From Caecitellus pseudoparvulus (lineage: Eukaryota; Bigyra: Bicosoecida): DNA of 64,000 bases. This document shows, in pieces, positions 33,473-41,714 of the stretch. The notes under the pieces are model-generated. The model worked only from the letters and a program-made list of their open reading frames with translations, was not told the origin of the DNA and made no database searches. The position numbers and the translations under genes were made by a program. Position 1 is the first letter of the stretch. Each line of letters opens with the position of its first letter. The DNA is taken from NCBI GenBank assembly GCA_965644315.1, contig CBFFRQ010000034.1:62001-126000 (forward strand), read 5' to 3'.

Positions 33473-35707
33473 TCACACCTTGTGCACCTTGCGGAAGAGC
33501 AGTGCATCGCGTCGGCGCTCCCAGCCAAGGCACTGCAAGAAGGGCGCGCAGCCAAACCCCTGCTGTCCCTGAGCTGCATCCCTGCTCCACACGTCAAGGA
33601 TGACAGGCGGGAACTCAGGCAGCTCCCTGAGCACACTCGGAAGCATGGCGCGGAGAAGAGGGGCGAGGAACACTGGCAAGCGCTGGTGCAGGGGCACGTC
33701 AAACATACCACTCAGGTCAGCTGAGGAAGCGGGCCGCACAAACTCGAAGGGTGCGAGCCCTGTGAGCTTGGGCATGCCCGGTGGCAGCCCGTGTTCCTCG
33801 AGCGAGGTGGGCGGCTGCGGCACATTCCAGGTGAAGGCAGCGGCGGTCAGCAGCCCGATGCCGGAGGAACCGAGGGAGGAGGTGTTGAGGGAGTGTACGA
33901 TGAAGCCGTGCAGGTGTCGCGCCCGTTCCATGCTTGCTGCCAATTGGGGGTTCTCCGGAGCGGGGGGCAAATCTCCAGCCAACGTGAAGGTGTCTGGACC
34001 AGGCGTTGTGACTTCAGCCAAAAGATTGGTGTGGTCGAAGGTGGCACCCGCGGTGCAGAGCTGGCGAATGATGCTCGCAGCCAGGCGTGGCTCGTCTTGC
34101 GCTGCCGATGCCGGCGAAGCCGCGCTTTCACGCAAGTGGTGCCCAGCAGACCACCAGTCCTTGATGCGTTTCACAAGCAGGCGCAAAATCTCCGTGCCCA
34201 GGGATGTCGGCGGCTCACGAACGCCAAACCCCGGAGGCGTGAAGCTATATGCCACTTTCATGGGCAATGCCGGCGCCGTCTCCGCCAGAGCAACTCCTGT
34301 GGGCTCGTTGAGAGTTGACAGCAGGGCGGCCTGTGCTGCCCCGCCACACCGCAGGGACGCCGAGCACTGCACAATCCGCAAAGCACACGCAAGCGGACGG
34401 CACTGCAGCACTTGCAGGAAGTGAAAGAGGGAGGCCCTGTGCCGTCGGTGACGCGTCTCGTGAGTTTCGCCAGCTCTGACCTCTGCTTCTGACAGGGGCG
34501 GCGTGTTGGCCTCGTCATACGCGACGCGGTGCAGGGGAGCCTGGGAGAAACGCCGGGGCAACGCTGCGTCAGGTTCAGGTGAGTCCGCGAACTCGCCGCC
34601 AGGCAGGGGCATGTCACCCAGCATGGGCTGCGGACAGACGCCGAGGGCAGCGCCGTGGAAGGGAGGGGACGCCTCGGGCCGAACGCAGAACTCCACCGCA
34701 CTGGCGATGTGCTGCAGTGGGTCAGGGCCTGCTGCGTTGAGCGGCACGAGGACAGAGGGTGGTGACCCGCGCTCTGCTGTCAGCACAGCGGCTGCAAGTG
34801 AGAGCGGCAGGGACATGAAGCTGGGGTGCAAGAAATTGCTGCGGGGATGTTTCGGCGTTCGGGTGGTGTCCAGAAGGGGCAGAGGTGTGAAGGGGGTCAC
34901 GTGTTCCGCCTGCAGCATGTGTTCCATGCAACCCCGCAGCCCGCCCAGCACTGCCAAGTGTGTGACGGTGATGTTCCCAGCGCAGAATGGGTCAGTGGCT
35001 GGCACGCCGGCGAGCAGTGCGGCGCGGAGCACGGCGGCGCAATTGCCTGGCAAAGGCGTGGAAGCAGCGCCACCCCCGCACTGAAACCAGCACTGCGCCA
35101 AGTCTTGCCCGTGGAACATCGCTGGCAGCGTCGACACCGCGCTATCTCTCGAGTGAAGTTTGAACGCGGAGCTTGTGAGACGACCCCACCTCTCCGCACT
35201 GGCGTCGTGTACACCCGACAAGTCAACCGAGTCACTTCGGACCAGGGCCGCAGGAGGCACCGCGTGGCCCGCGAACGGCACAGCCAATCGCAAGGCAGCT
35301 ACGAGGGGGTGTGACGGCTGGGAAGCGCCTGCTCCTGTGCGATCTGGCGTCGCACCAGGAACGGAGCGTGCTTGCTGTGTCTCTGCACCGGGCCCGCCAT
35401 TCGGCCTTGCTGCTGGGCAGCGACCCAGCAGCGTTTCTGGACAGGGTAAGGTCGGAGAGGAGATCACAAGGGCTGTTAGTGCGCCAGTGGAGTCATCGAG
35501 CATGGCCTGGGTCAGCGCCTGGCGCGGGTCGGCCGATGCTGCAGCTGGCGTGGTGGACTCGCTCTGCTGCAGTGCACCTGCCCCCACCACACCGTCGCAC
35601 AGCGCTACCAGAGCATCCCGCGCAGTTTCCAGCAAACCAACCAGTTGTTTGACCTCATATGATACGACTGGCACGTCGCGGTCCGCTGCCCCGGCTCTGT
35701 GCGCCAT
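33473..35707 (-). CDS. Unknown 744-aa protein with a weak ankyrin-like segment
   Basis: An uninterrupted frame runs from the ATG at 35707 to its stop at 33473. The N-terminal 130 residues are helical and then low-complexity. A stretch around residues 240-270 (AVLRAALLAGV, then THLAVLGGLRGCMEHML) reads like one ankyrin-type helix-turn-helix unit, but no convincing array follows. The C-terminal third has several hydrophobic helices and ends in a basic tail. There is no signal peptide or membrane anchor. Its 5' end is close to the divergent DCD-domain gene at 36080. Additional 5' exons cannot be excluded, because the 370 bp upstream stays open in places. I do not recognise a family. Confidence 0.7.
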   Translation of the reverse strand: MAHRAGAADRDVPVVSYEVKQLVGLLETARDALVALCDGVVGAGALQQSESTTPAAASADPRQALTQAMLDDSTGALTALVISSPTLPCPETLLGRCPAARPNGGPGAETQQARSVPGATPDRTGAGASQPSHPLVAALRLAVPFAGHAVPPAALVRSDSVDLSGVHDASAERWGRLTSSAFKLHSRDSAVSTLPAMFHGQDLAQCWFQCGGGAASTPLPGNCAAVLRAALLAGVPATDPFCAGNITVTHLAVLGGLRGCMEHMLQAEHVTPFTPLPLLDTTRTPKHPRSNFLHPSFMSLPLSLAAAVLTAERGSPPSVLVPLNAAGPDPLQHIASAVEFCVRPEASPPFHGAALGVCPQPMLGDMPLPGGEFADSPEPDAALPRRFSQAPLHRVAYDEANTPPLSEAEVRAGETHETRHRRHRASLFHFLQVLQCRPLACALRIVQCSASLRCGGAAQAALLSTLNEPTGVALAETAPALPMKVAYSFTPPGFGVREPPTSLGTEILRLLVKRIKDWWSAGHHLRESAASPASAAQDEPRLAASIIRQLCTAGATFDHTNLLAEVTTPGPDTFTLAGDLPPAPENPQLAASMERARHLHGFIVHSLNTSSLGSSGIGLLTAAAFTWNVPQPPTSLEEHGLPPGMPKLTGLAPFEFVRPASSADLSGMFDVPLHQRLPVFLAPLLRAMLPSVLRELPEFPPVILDVWSRDAAQGQQGFGCAPFLQCLGWERRRDALLFRKVHKV

Positions 35708-36079
35708 TCCACTGCCGCGTGTGGGAGGCTCGGTTGCGGCGTGTGGTTCTCCGCAGAAGTGCTTCTCTCCTTGAGCCGCGTGTTAAACGAAGCAGCGCTC
35801 GGAGTAGGGAGGTGAGTGAGACAATGAGCATGTGTGCGCTGATTTTTGGGGGGATGTCACGGGCTGCAGAGCTTTGCATGAGCATCTTTGCGTGAAGAGC
35901 AGTGATTGCAAGGATCTTGTCCTGCAACCTGCACGGATGCTAGTCGGATAGGCAGCGACTTCCACCCTTTGAACTTGCGCCCGCCCACGGATGTCAATTC
36001 AAACTCACCTAATTGAAGCTTGACGCAGTGCTCCAGGCAGTGGGTGGCAAAGAGGGCCGTTTTTCGGGATTGTGGAACC
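35708..36079. promoter_or_regulatory. Divergent intergenic region
   Basis: This region of 372 bp lies between two divergent starts and is locally AT-richer, for example around 35,985-36,020. I see no gene. It should contain both promoters, and perhaps an undetected short 5' exon of the minus-strand gene. Confidence 0.4.
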
Positions 36080-37723
36080 ATGGCAGGCTCGACAGAGCTG
36101 GTGCGTGCGCGGAGCAAGAGCCAGCAACCTGCAGCAGCGCTCACCGCCGTCCTATTGACGAATTCCGCAGCTAAGCTCGCTGTTTGAAGCCATCCATGGC
36201 GTGTCAGCGTACACTTTGAGGAGCGTCTTCTACGACTTGGCGCAGCAGGCCGACGAGACGTGGCAGCGCAGGTTTGTGTACCTGCGTTTCACGCGCGTTT
36301 CGCCCACCTCGCATGTTTGCGCCTGCGCGACGCAGGGCGATCGAAATGCTGCAGGGCAAGGCTCAGGTCGAAGCACCCAGCCTACCCGCAGCATCCATGC
36401 CAGCTTTCACAAGTGATCCCACCCCACCCAGTGTGGCCCAGGCTCCCGACATGAGCTGGTTTGAGCCGCCTGCAAGCCTGGCCAGCTCGCACGCGCTCCC
36501 CCCCGCTCCAGCGCCGACACACCCACTTGGCGACTGCCCCCAGCCCCCTGCCTTGCCCAGCGATCTCTTTGAAGGGCAGGGTGAGCAGGCAAGCACGGAT
36601 TTTGGGGTGGTGCCTGAGGCGGGGACGGGCGTCAGTGTGGTCACTGCCTTGCCGGGGGAGGCTGCCTCGCGGGGAGGTGAAGGTGTTGTTGTTCCGGGTG
36701 GTGTTCCTGATGACGCGCCTGTGGATAGATCCTCCCCAACGCCGCCGGCTGAGGCGGCGCCAGGGGCAGGTGCCTTGTCACGGCAACAGCGTACTGCGGA
36801 CGAACAGGGCGGCGCCTCTTCAGGCAAGGGCGCAGCAATTGCTTCGGCTGCGCCTGCCCCCCTGAGCATCCGCCTCCCTTCTGACTTCTCGGCCCTGGTG
36901 TCGCCTCTGCCCTTTCGATTCCAGCGCCCTGCCGCGTCAGGGGAGGCACACGGCTTCATTTTTCACTGCAACGGGCGCACGCACCCAGAGTGCCTGGCCC
37001 GGGGACTGTTTGGGTGAGTCAACGAGTCACTGCGCCCGGCAGTGGCGGCGCGGCTGCCCGCAGAGCTGCAACCTCCCCGCCCTACCCTTCCCCCGCAGCA
37101 TGCCTGCCTGCCCCGCCAATGAGTCACTGGTGGCGGGGGTGACTCCTGTGTTCACGCAGTTGTTCCTGTTCAACATCGACACGAAGTGCATTGAGGGCGT
37201 GTGGGAGGGCACAGCGCCCGCCGCCCACAACTTGTACCCGTACGCATGGACCGCCAAGCGCTGGGCGGATGTGGCCGAAGATGTGGCTGCCGCTGACTCA
37301 GCTGCCGCCGCCGCCGGCAGCAAGCAGTCGAAGTTCGGCCTGCAGATGCCGGTTCGGCGTGCGTTTGAGGGGCAGGCGTGGGAGTGCCAGGTGCGGCACG
37401 TGCTGCCGCGCTCCAAGCGTGGGCTGGTGCAGGGCCTGAACGAGGAACACACGCTGTTCTTGATCGCGACGCTGGTGCGGAATGCCAGAGAGCCGGAGAT
37501 CGCGTCAGCAGCGAAAGTTGCGCAATCTAAGGTCGCAGCCAAACCGGGCGGAGGCGGCGGCGGTGGTGCCTCGAAGACGACGCCTGCTGCTCCGAGCCAG
37601 AACACAACTACGAACACCCAGGGCAGAGGTAGGGGCAGAAAGGGCAGGCGTGGGCCCCGCCCTGGCACTGGGCGCCAGGTGGATGGGCGGAGGCAGGCCA
37701 AAGCGGCGACTAGCAAAGCGTGA
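36080..37723 (+). CDS. DCD-domain protein with RG-rich tail (4 exons, 474 aa)
   Basis: Spliced model: exons 36080-36100 (seven codons), 36171-36271, 36336-37013 and 37099-37723; phases 0, 2 and 2 all agree. Introns begin GTGCGT, GTTTGT and GTGAGT and each ends CGCAG. The N terminus is a short helical segment (LSSLFEAIHGVSAYTLRSVF), followed by about 190 Pro/Ala-rich residues. Splicing intron 3 completes a Development and Cell Death (DCD) domain: GFIFHCNGRTHPECLARGLF, then GMPACPANESLV, LFLFNIDTKCIEGVWEGT and NLYPYAW, then KFGLQMPVRR with a closing basic strand. DCD proteins are best known from plants and algae, in stress and cell-death responses; the biochemical role is not defined. The C terminus is Gly-rich and then RGRGRKGRRG-type, which suggests RNA binding or nuclear location. 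Confidence 0.88.
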
Positions 37724-38328
37724 GGGGGGGTACAGCTGCGCCACAGGGGGGTTCGAGGTGCTCTTCAGTCTGCAGACACTCCACCCCGGGCGACACATCC
37801 ATCCGCCTACATAATGAACGCCCAACCACTTTCGTCTATGTACGATTCCGCCCTCACGTTGTGGTGGTTCGGGCGGTGTGTGTGCTGTTGCGGCCGCGGA
37901 ATTTGGTCCGCTGTCAGCACAGAGAAGGAGCCTCCCCGCTCGGCAAGCGCACTTGCGTGCGTTGCTGCTGGCACCCAGATGCTTCAAACATCCTGTCTAG
38001 GTGCGTGATTGACCGATGCAAGCGCTTCACTGTGCCATCTGGGCGACGTATCTGCGCACTGGCTGGGCGTGGCGCGATCCTTCGCTTCACGGCCAATAGC
38101 CAGGGTGTTCAAATCCCGACCCTACAGCAGCTTGCGCGGCTCGTCTGGTCACGAGGCGCGCTGCATCCACACAGTCTTGCCCTGGCGACCAGTGCCAGGC
38201 TGAGATGACGGCATGCCTACACTCACAGCACGCCTACCTGTGCTGCACAGGTCTCCCCCTCCCGGTGTTTCTCAACGCCTCACACACGAAGCAGACCCAC
38301 GCCAGCGCACCAGCCGGCTGGTGTTCCG
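37724..38328. other. Convergent 3' intergenic region with palindromes
   Basis: This gap of 605 bp lies between the stop codons of the DCD-domain gene and the methyltransferase gene. I see no convincing ORF or RNA gene. A tRNA B-box-like GTTCAAATCCC near 38,108 lacks a foldable clover-leaf. The region holds a 17-bp near-perfect palindrome at 38236-38252, a small hairpin CCTGGC/GCCAGG at 38181-38199, and a 16-bp perfect palindrome at 38308-38323. Confidence 0.45.
38308..38323. repeat. 16-bp perfect palindrome just past the methyltransferase stop
   Basis: CACCAGCCGGCTGGTG is fully self-complementary. On the minus strand it begins 5 nt after the stop codon at 38329-38331. As RNA it could fold only with a tiny loop; as DNA it could be a dimer-binding site. 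Confidence 0.9.
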
Positions 38329-39429
38329 TCAAGAATGCACTCCACCTTGTTCGGCTGTGCTTTGCTCATGCGTGTGAGGCTTGATACCTAGGGCATGCAC
38401 AAACACGCGACGAATGCACGTGCCTTTCTTCCGATTTCTGTTCAGAACACGAGCGTAGGAGGCTTCACGCACTGCCAGCCCGGCTCGACTCAGGAGGCTG
38501 GCGATGTAGTCAGGCGTCGCGTAATACGCGAGGGTCCCGTCTCCACGTGTGAACAACGGCCCAGCCGCACCACGATCCACCAACGCCCGCGCCTTGAAAC
38601 GCAGCATGGCGTGGTCCCACACGCCATAGTCCCGGAAACACAGCGCACCACCCGGGGCCAACGCAGCTGCTGCGTTTCGCACCGCCACTTCGTGCTTGTC
38701 TGGGTGCAGCGCCGAAAGCACGAACATCAGTAGCACAGCCTGCACTCCATGTGCGCCGTGGCGCTGAAACGCATCAGAAGGCGCCGCCGCTCCAAGACTG
38801 CCCTGCGTAATGTCACCCACGAACGCTGTCGTCCGAGTTGCGTCAAAGTCGGGGTGCCCTTGCAACGCAGCAACTGCAGACGGCGCAAAGTCGCTCGCAA
38901 AAACGTGCAGAGTGGGGGAGGGTGTGGTTTGCAACAGCGGCAAGACGTTGCTACCCGCCCCACAGCCCACCTCCCACACAGTGGCAGGGGAGGGGGAGGA
39001 CGTTTCTGGGCCAGGAGGAGCGCCGGCGTGTTCTGGCCCCCCTGACTCGGCGGCGGAACACAGTGCCCGGAGACACGGGAACTCCAACAGCAGAAACATG
39101 CGAGGCTTGAAGAACCGCCCGTGCGTGCTGGCGTGGAACGCCTCCCAACAGCCCCCCTGCACTTCAACACTGACAGCGTCTATCGTCTTCCCCCTACGTG
39201 CTGCTGCGGTAGTGGCACTGCCTTGTGCCGCGGCAGCCGTGCTGGTCAGCCCAGCACCATCGCTCGCCTGGCCAGGGCCACCAGCCCCTCCAGCACCAGC
39301 GTCTTCAAGCTGCGCAAGAAGCTGGTCACGGTATGCGGGCCATCCCCCCTCTTGCACAACCTCCTCCATATCAAAGTCCTCGCAGTGGTACTGCCCTGCT
39401 CCACCACGCGCAAGGTGTCCCGCATCCAT
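38329..39429 (-). CDS. tRNA m3C methyltransferase-like, METTL2/6/8 (Trm140) family
   Basis: An intronless frame of 366 residues starts at the ATG at 39429. After a ~100-residue variable N terminus comes GRFFKPRMFLLLEFP, the FFK-R-W/F element of this family. The SAM-binding motif WEVGCGAGSNVLPLL follows near residue 150, then FASDFAPSAV, FVLSALHPDKHEVAV, FRDYGVWDHAMLRFKA and RGDGTLAYYATPDY. These elements and their order match METTL2, METTL6 and METTL8, which make 3-methylcytidine at position 32 of tRNA anticodon loops. I cannot separate the subfamilies, so Thr versus Ser tRNA specificity is open. The protein ends with about 20 residues beyond the usual C terminus. It shares a 220-bp divergent gap with EFG1, so two RNA-maturation genes may be co-regulated. 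Confidence 0.9.
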   Translation of the reverse strand: MDAGHLARGGAGQYHCEDFDMEEVVQEGGWPAYRDQLLAQLEDAGAGGAGGPGQASDGAGLTSTAAAAQGSATTAAARRGKTIDAVSVEVQGGCWEAFHASTHGRFFKPRMFLLLEFPCLRALCSAAESGGPEHAGAPPGPETSSPSPATVWEVGCGAGSNVLPLLQTTPSPTLHVFASDFAPSAVAALQGHPDFDATRTTAFVGDITQGSLGAAAPSDAFQRHGAHGVQAVLLMFVLSALHPDKHEVAVRNAAAALAPGGALCFRDYGVWDHAMLRFKARALVDRGAAGPLFTRGDGTLAYYATPDYIASLLSRAGLAVREASYARVLNRNRKKGTCIRRVFVHALGIKPHTHEQSTAEQGGVHS

Positions 39430-39649
39430 GCCGGCGAAACGCAGGCAAAACGCCGGCCCCTAGAAGCAGTGCCCGCTTCACACTGAAGGAATCAAAGCAG
39501 GATTCCTCACAAAAAATGAACTATGGTACAGTGTTCCGGGCGTATGTAACCAGACGAAGCCTTGCTGTCTGGATTTTGCTGCACGCAGCACTCTTGCCGG
39601 GTCTCTGGACCAGCTTGACAGGAACTCGCATTCGCAGGCTCCCGCAAGC
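39430..39649. promoter_or_regulatory. Divergent promoter region METTL-like / EFG1
   Basis: Both start codons lie within 220 bp of each other on opposite strands, so this is a compact bidirectional promoter. The sequence is AT-richer around 39,495-39,530 (AAAAAATGAAC nearby). No specific motif is identified. Confidence 0.45.
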
Positions 39650-41463
39650 ATGGCTCAGGTATTCCGAGACATGCGCCGGGCGGCGTCCCTCAAACGCAAG
39701 CTTGAAGCCGAGGCAGAGGCCCCCTCGTCTTCCGCTGCAGCGGAGGGCCCCCCCAAGCGAGCCACGCTCAAGCAGCGCATTCGCAGTCTACGGCGCTTGC
39801 TCGCGAGCGAGGTGCGTGAACACACCCCAGAGCACCTCGCACATCAACATGGCAAGCAGCGCCGCGCACACGTTTGCTAACTGATTTCGTCTACACAGAC
39901 CCTACCGCCTAAGGCGCACAAGGACAAGCGGCGCATGCTGCGCAAGCTCGAAAGTGCTGTAGGTGATCCAATTTCCGCACGCACTCTTGCCCGGCGCTGC
40001 ACCCACGCGACACCCCCCCCCCCTGCGCGACGCAGCTGGAAAAGAAGTCGTTGGCAAAGAAGGAACTGGCCATGGCCAGTCGGTACCACAAGATCAAGTT
40101 CTTCGAGCGCAAGAAGCTGCAGCGCAAGATCAAACAGGCCGAACGGGCTCTGGCCGAGGCGTCCACTGCTGCCGCTGCTGCCTGCGGACGAGCCAACGAC
40201 TCCGCCGAGTCAGAGCTGGTGGCCGCACGGACACGCCTGGCCCGACTGCAAGAGGACATGAACTACGTCAGGTGGTTTCCGCGTTCCGAGCGTTACATCG
40301 CGCTGTTCGCGGAGGGTGACTCGAAGGCAGACCCCGCCAAGGCTGCTACGCTGCGGCGATGGGCACTGGCCAGCGCCGCAGCTGGCCGGTGGCTGACCAA
40401 GGACGAGGCTTTGCAGGGCCAGGATGACGGTGCGTCTGTGGACGACTCTGGCAGCTCCAGTGATGCCTCTGGGTCAGGGGACGATGAGGAGGAGGGTGCG
40501 GTGGTGAGGGGAACTGGGGTTGTCGTGAAGGAGCGGGCGAAAGCGCGCCAGGCTGCCCCTGACTCCGGGTCAGGGTCAAACTCTGAGTCTGACTCCGAGT
40601 CGGAGTCCGAGTCTGAGTCAGGGGCTGCCTCTGATGCAGCCAGCCCCGACCTGCATGCGTTGAAGCCGGCTCTGCGCGGACCCGACCCGTCAAAACGGCT
40701 GGCCCCACCCCCCTTCGTGCCCCCCCCTGAACACCCCAAAGTGGCAGCCGATGACGAGTCGGGTTTCAAGCTTCCTGACGTGGAGGGCCGGCTCGGCGGC
40801 GACGCGCTGTTCATGGCGATGCCGACGGACGGCGACGGCGACGGCGAAGACGCGGCCACCGGCGACACGCTGTTCGCAGCTGCCGACCCCACCTCCATAG
40901 GCATTGTGTGGAAGGAAGAGGCGATTGGCGGGTTCGAGGGGGATGGGGAGGAAGAAGAGGGGGCTGGGGGCGATGGTGACAACAGTGCGCCACCTGGTCG
41001 CACGTGGCGACCAGGCGGATGGGTTGAAGAACAGCGCGCACGGCAGTACGTGCACAAGGGCAGGTACCGCGACACAGCGGCTGGAGCAGCCCCAGAGTCG
41101 CACGATGCTGCCCACAGTGTGCAGGGGGGGGGCAGACACTGGCGGGCAAGTGATGGCGAGGGTGACGCACGTGGTGGGTTTGGGCAGTTTGGGGCAGGGC
41201 GGGGCCGCGGCGGAGGTCGCGGCGGAGGTCGCGGCGGAGGTCGCGGAGGTGGTCGTGGAGGTGGTCGTGGAGGTGGTCGTGGAGGTGGCCGTGGAGGTGG
41301 TCGCGGGGGCGGTCGTGGAGGTGGCTTCGGTGGAGGGCGACAGGCGGACTCGTTTGGGGGGCACAAACGGTCTTGGAAGAGCACCTCGTCAAGTGCGACC
41401 AGCCGTCCTCCTCGCGCCAAGAAGCCGACTCTCACTTCCAAACGCACTCACATGACGTTCTAG
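39650..41463 (+). CDS. EFG1: rRNA-processing protein EFG1 (3 exons, 549 aa)
   Basis: Spliced model: exons 39650-39811, 39899-39958 and 40036-41463, all phase 0. Intron 1 starts GTGCGT and has a good branch-point candidate (GCTAAC, 39876-39881). Intron 2 starts GTAGGT and ends in a long C tract before CGACGCAG. Joining gives ATLKQRIRSLRRLLASE, then TLPPKAHKDKRRMLRKLESA, then LEKKSLAKKELAM, which is the EFG1 helix. MASRYHKIKFFERKKLQRKI and DMNYVRWFPRSERYIALF follow and are diagnostic of the family. EFG1 is a nucleolar factor for early 18S rRNA maturation. The usual protein is about 230-300 residues. Here a long acidic Ser/Asp/Glu region (about 40,430-40,630) and a C-terminal Arg-Gly repeat (41,197-41,340) are added. 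RG tails are common in nucleolar RNA-binding proteins but unexpected for EFG1. Confidence 0.93.
40993..41015. repeat. Inverted repeat, 9-bp arms, 5-nt loop
   Basis: CCTGGTCGC (40993-41001) and GCGACCAGG (41007-41015) are perfect reverse complements around ACGTG, inside the EFG1 coding region. Confidence 0.9.
41197..41340 (+). repeat. 12-nt tandem repeat encoding Gly-Gly-Gly-Arg
   Basis: About eleven copies of a GGAGGTGGTCGT-type unit encode GGGR repeats at the end of EFG1. Copies fall in two blocks, GGCGGAGGTCGC first and GGAGGTGGTCGT later, as expected of recent replication-slippage expansion. The array is likely variable in length between strains. Confidence 0.9.
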
Positions 41464-41714
41464 CTTGGAGCCTGCCAGACAGCACCCAAACGATACTTGC
41501 GTGACTTGCTCCGGCTCGAAGTGGCGACGGCAAAGGACTCTTTGGGTCGTTGAGGGGCAGACGAAGAAAATCACAGCGAAGCGCGAAAGTGTCCCTTTGC
41601 TGACTGTCATGGGCAAGGGTCAGACCGCGTGCAAGGCACAGCAATGCCGAAACCATCGACGCCTCTTGACAGAAAATGCATTGCCGGCCCGTTACCTGGC
41701 GCAGTGACTCCTGC
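41464..41714. other. Convergent 3' intergenic gap
   Basis: This gap of 251 bp separates the EFG1 stop and the stop of the giant minus-strand gene. I see no gene or recognisable terminator; it presumably carries both 3' UTRs. Confidence 0.4.

Noticed and set aside
38040-38130. Possible tRNA (GTTCAAATC B-box-like sequence near 38,108, weak A-box-like TGGC upstream)
   Set aside because: The T-stem does not pair around the loop and no 7-bp acceptor stem can be formed with the upstream sequence.
41197-41340. CRISPR-like or satellite array
   Set aside because: The 12-nt units are contiguous, lack spacers and encode GGGR in frame with EFG1.
40293-41447. 384-residue minus-strand ORF rich in Pro-Arg and Ser
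   Set aside because: It is the antisense shadow of the acidic and Arg-Gly-coding repeats of EFG1.
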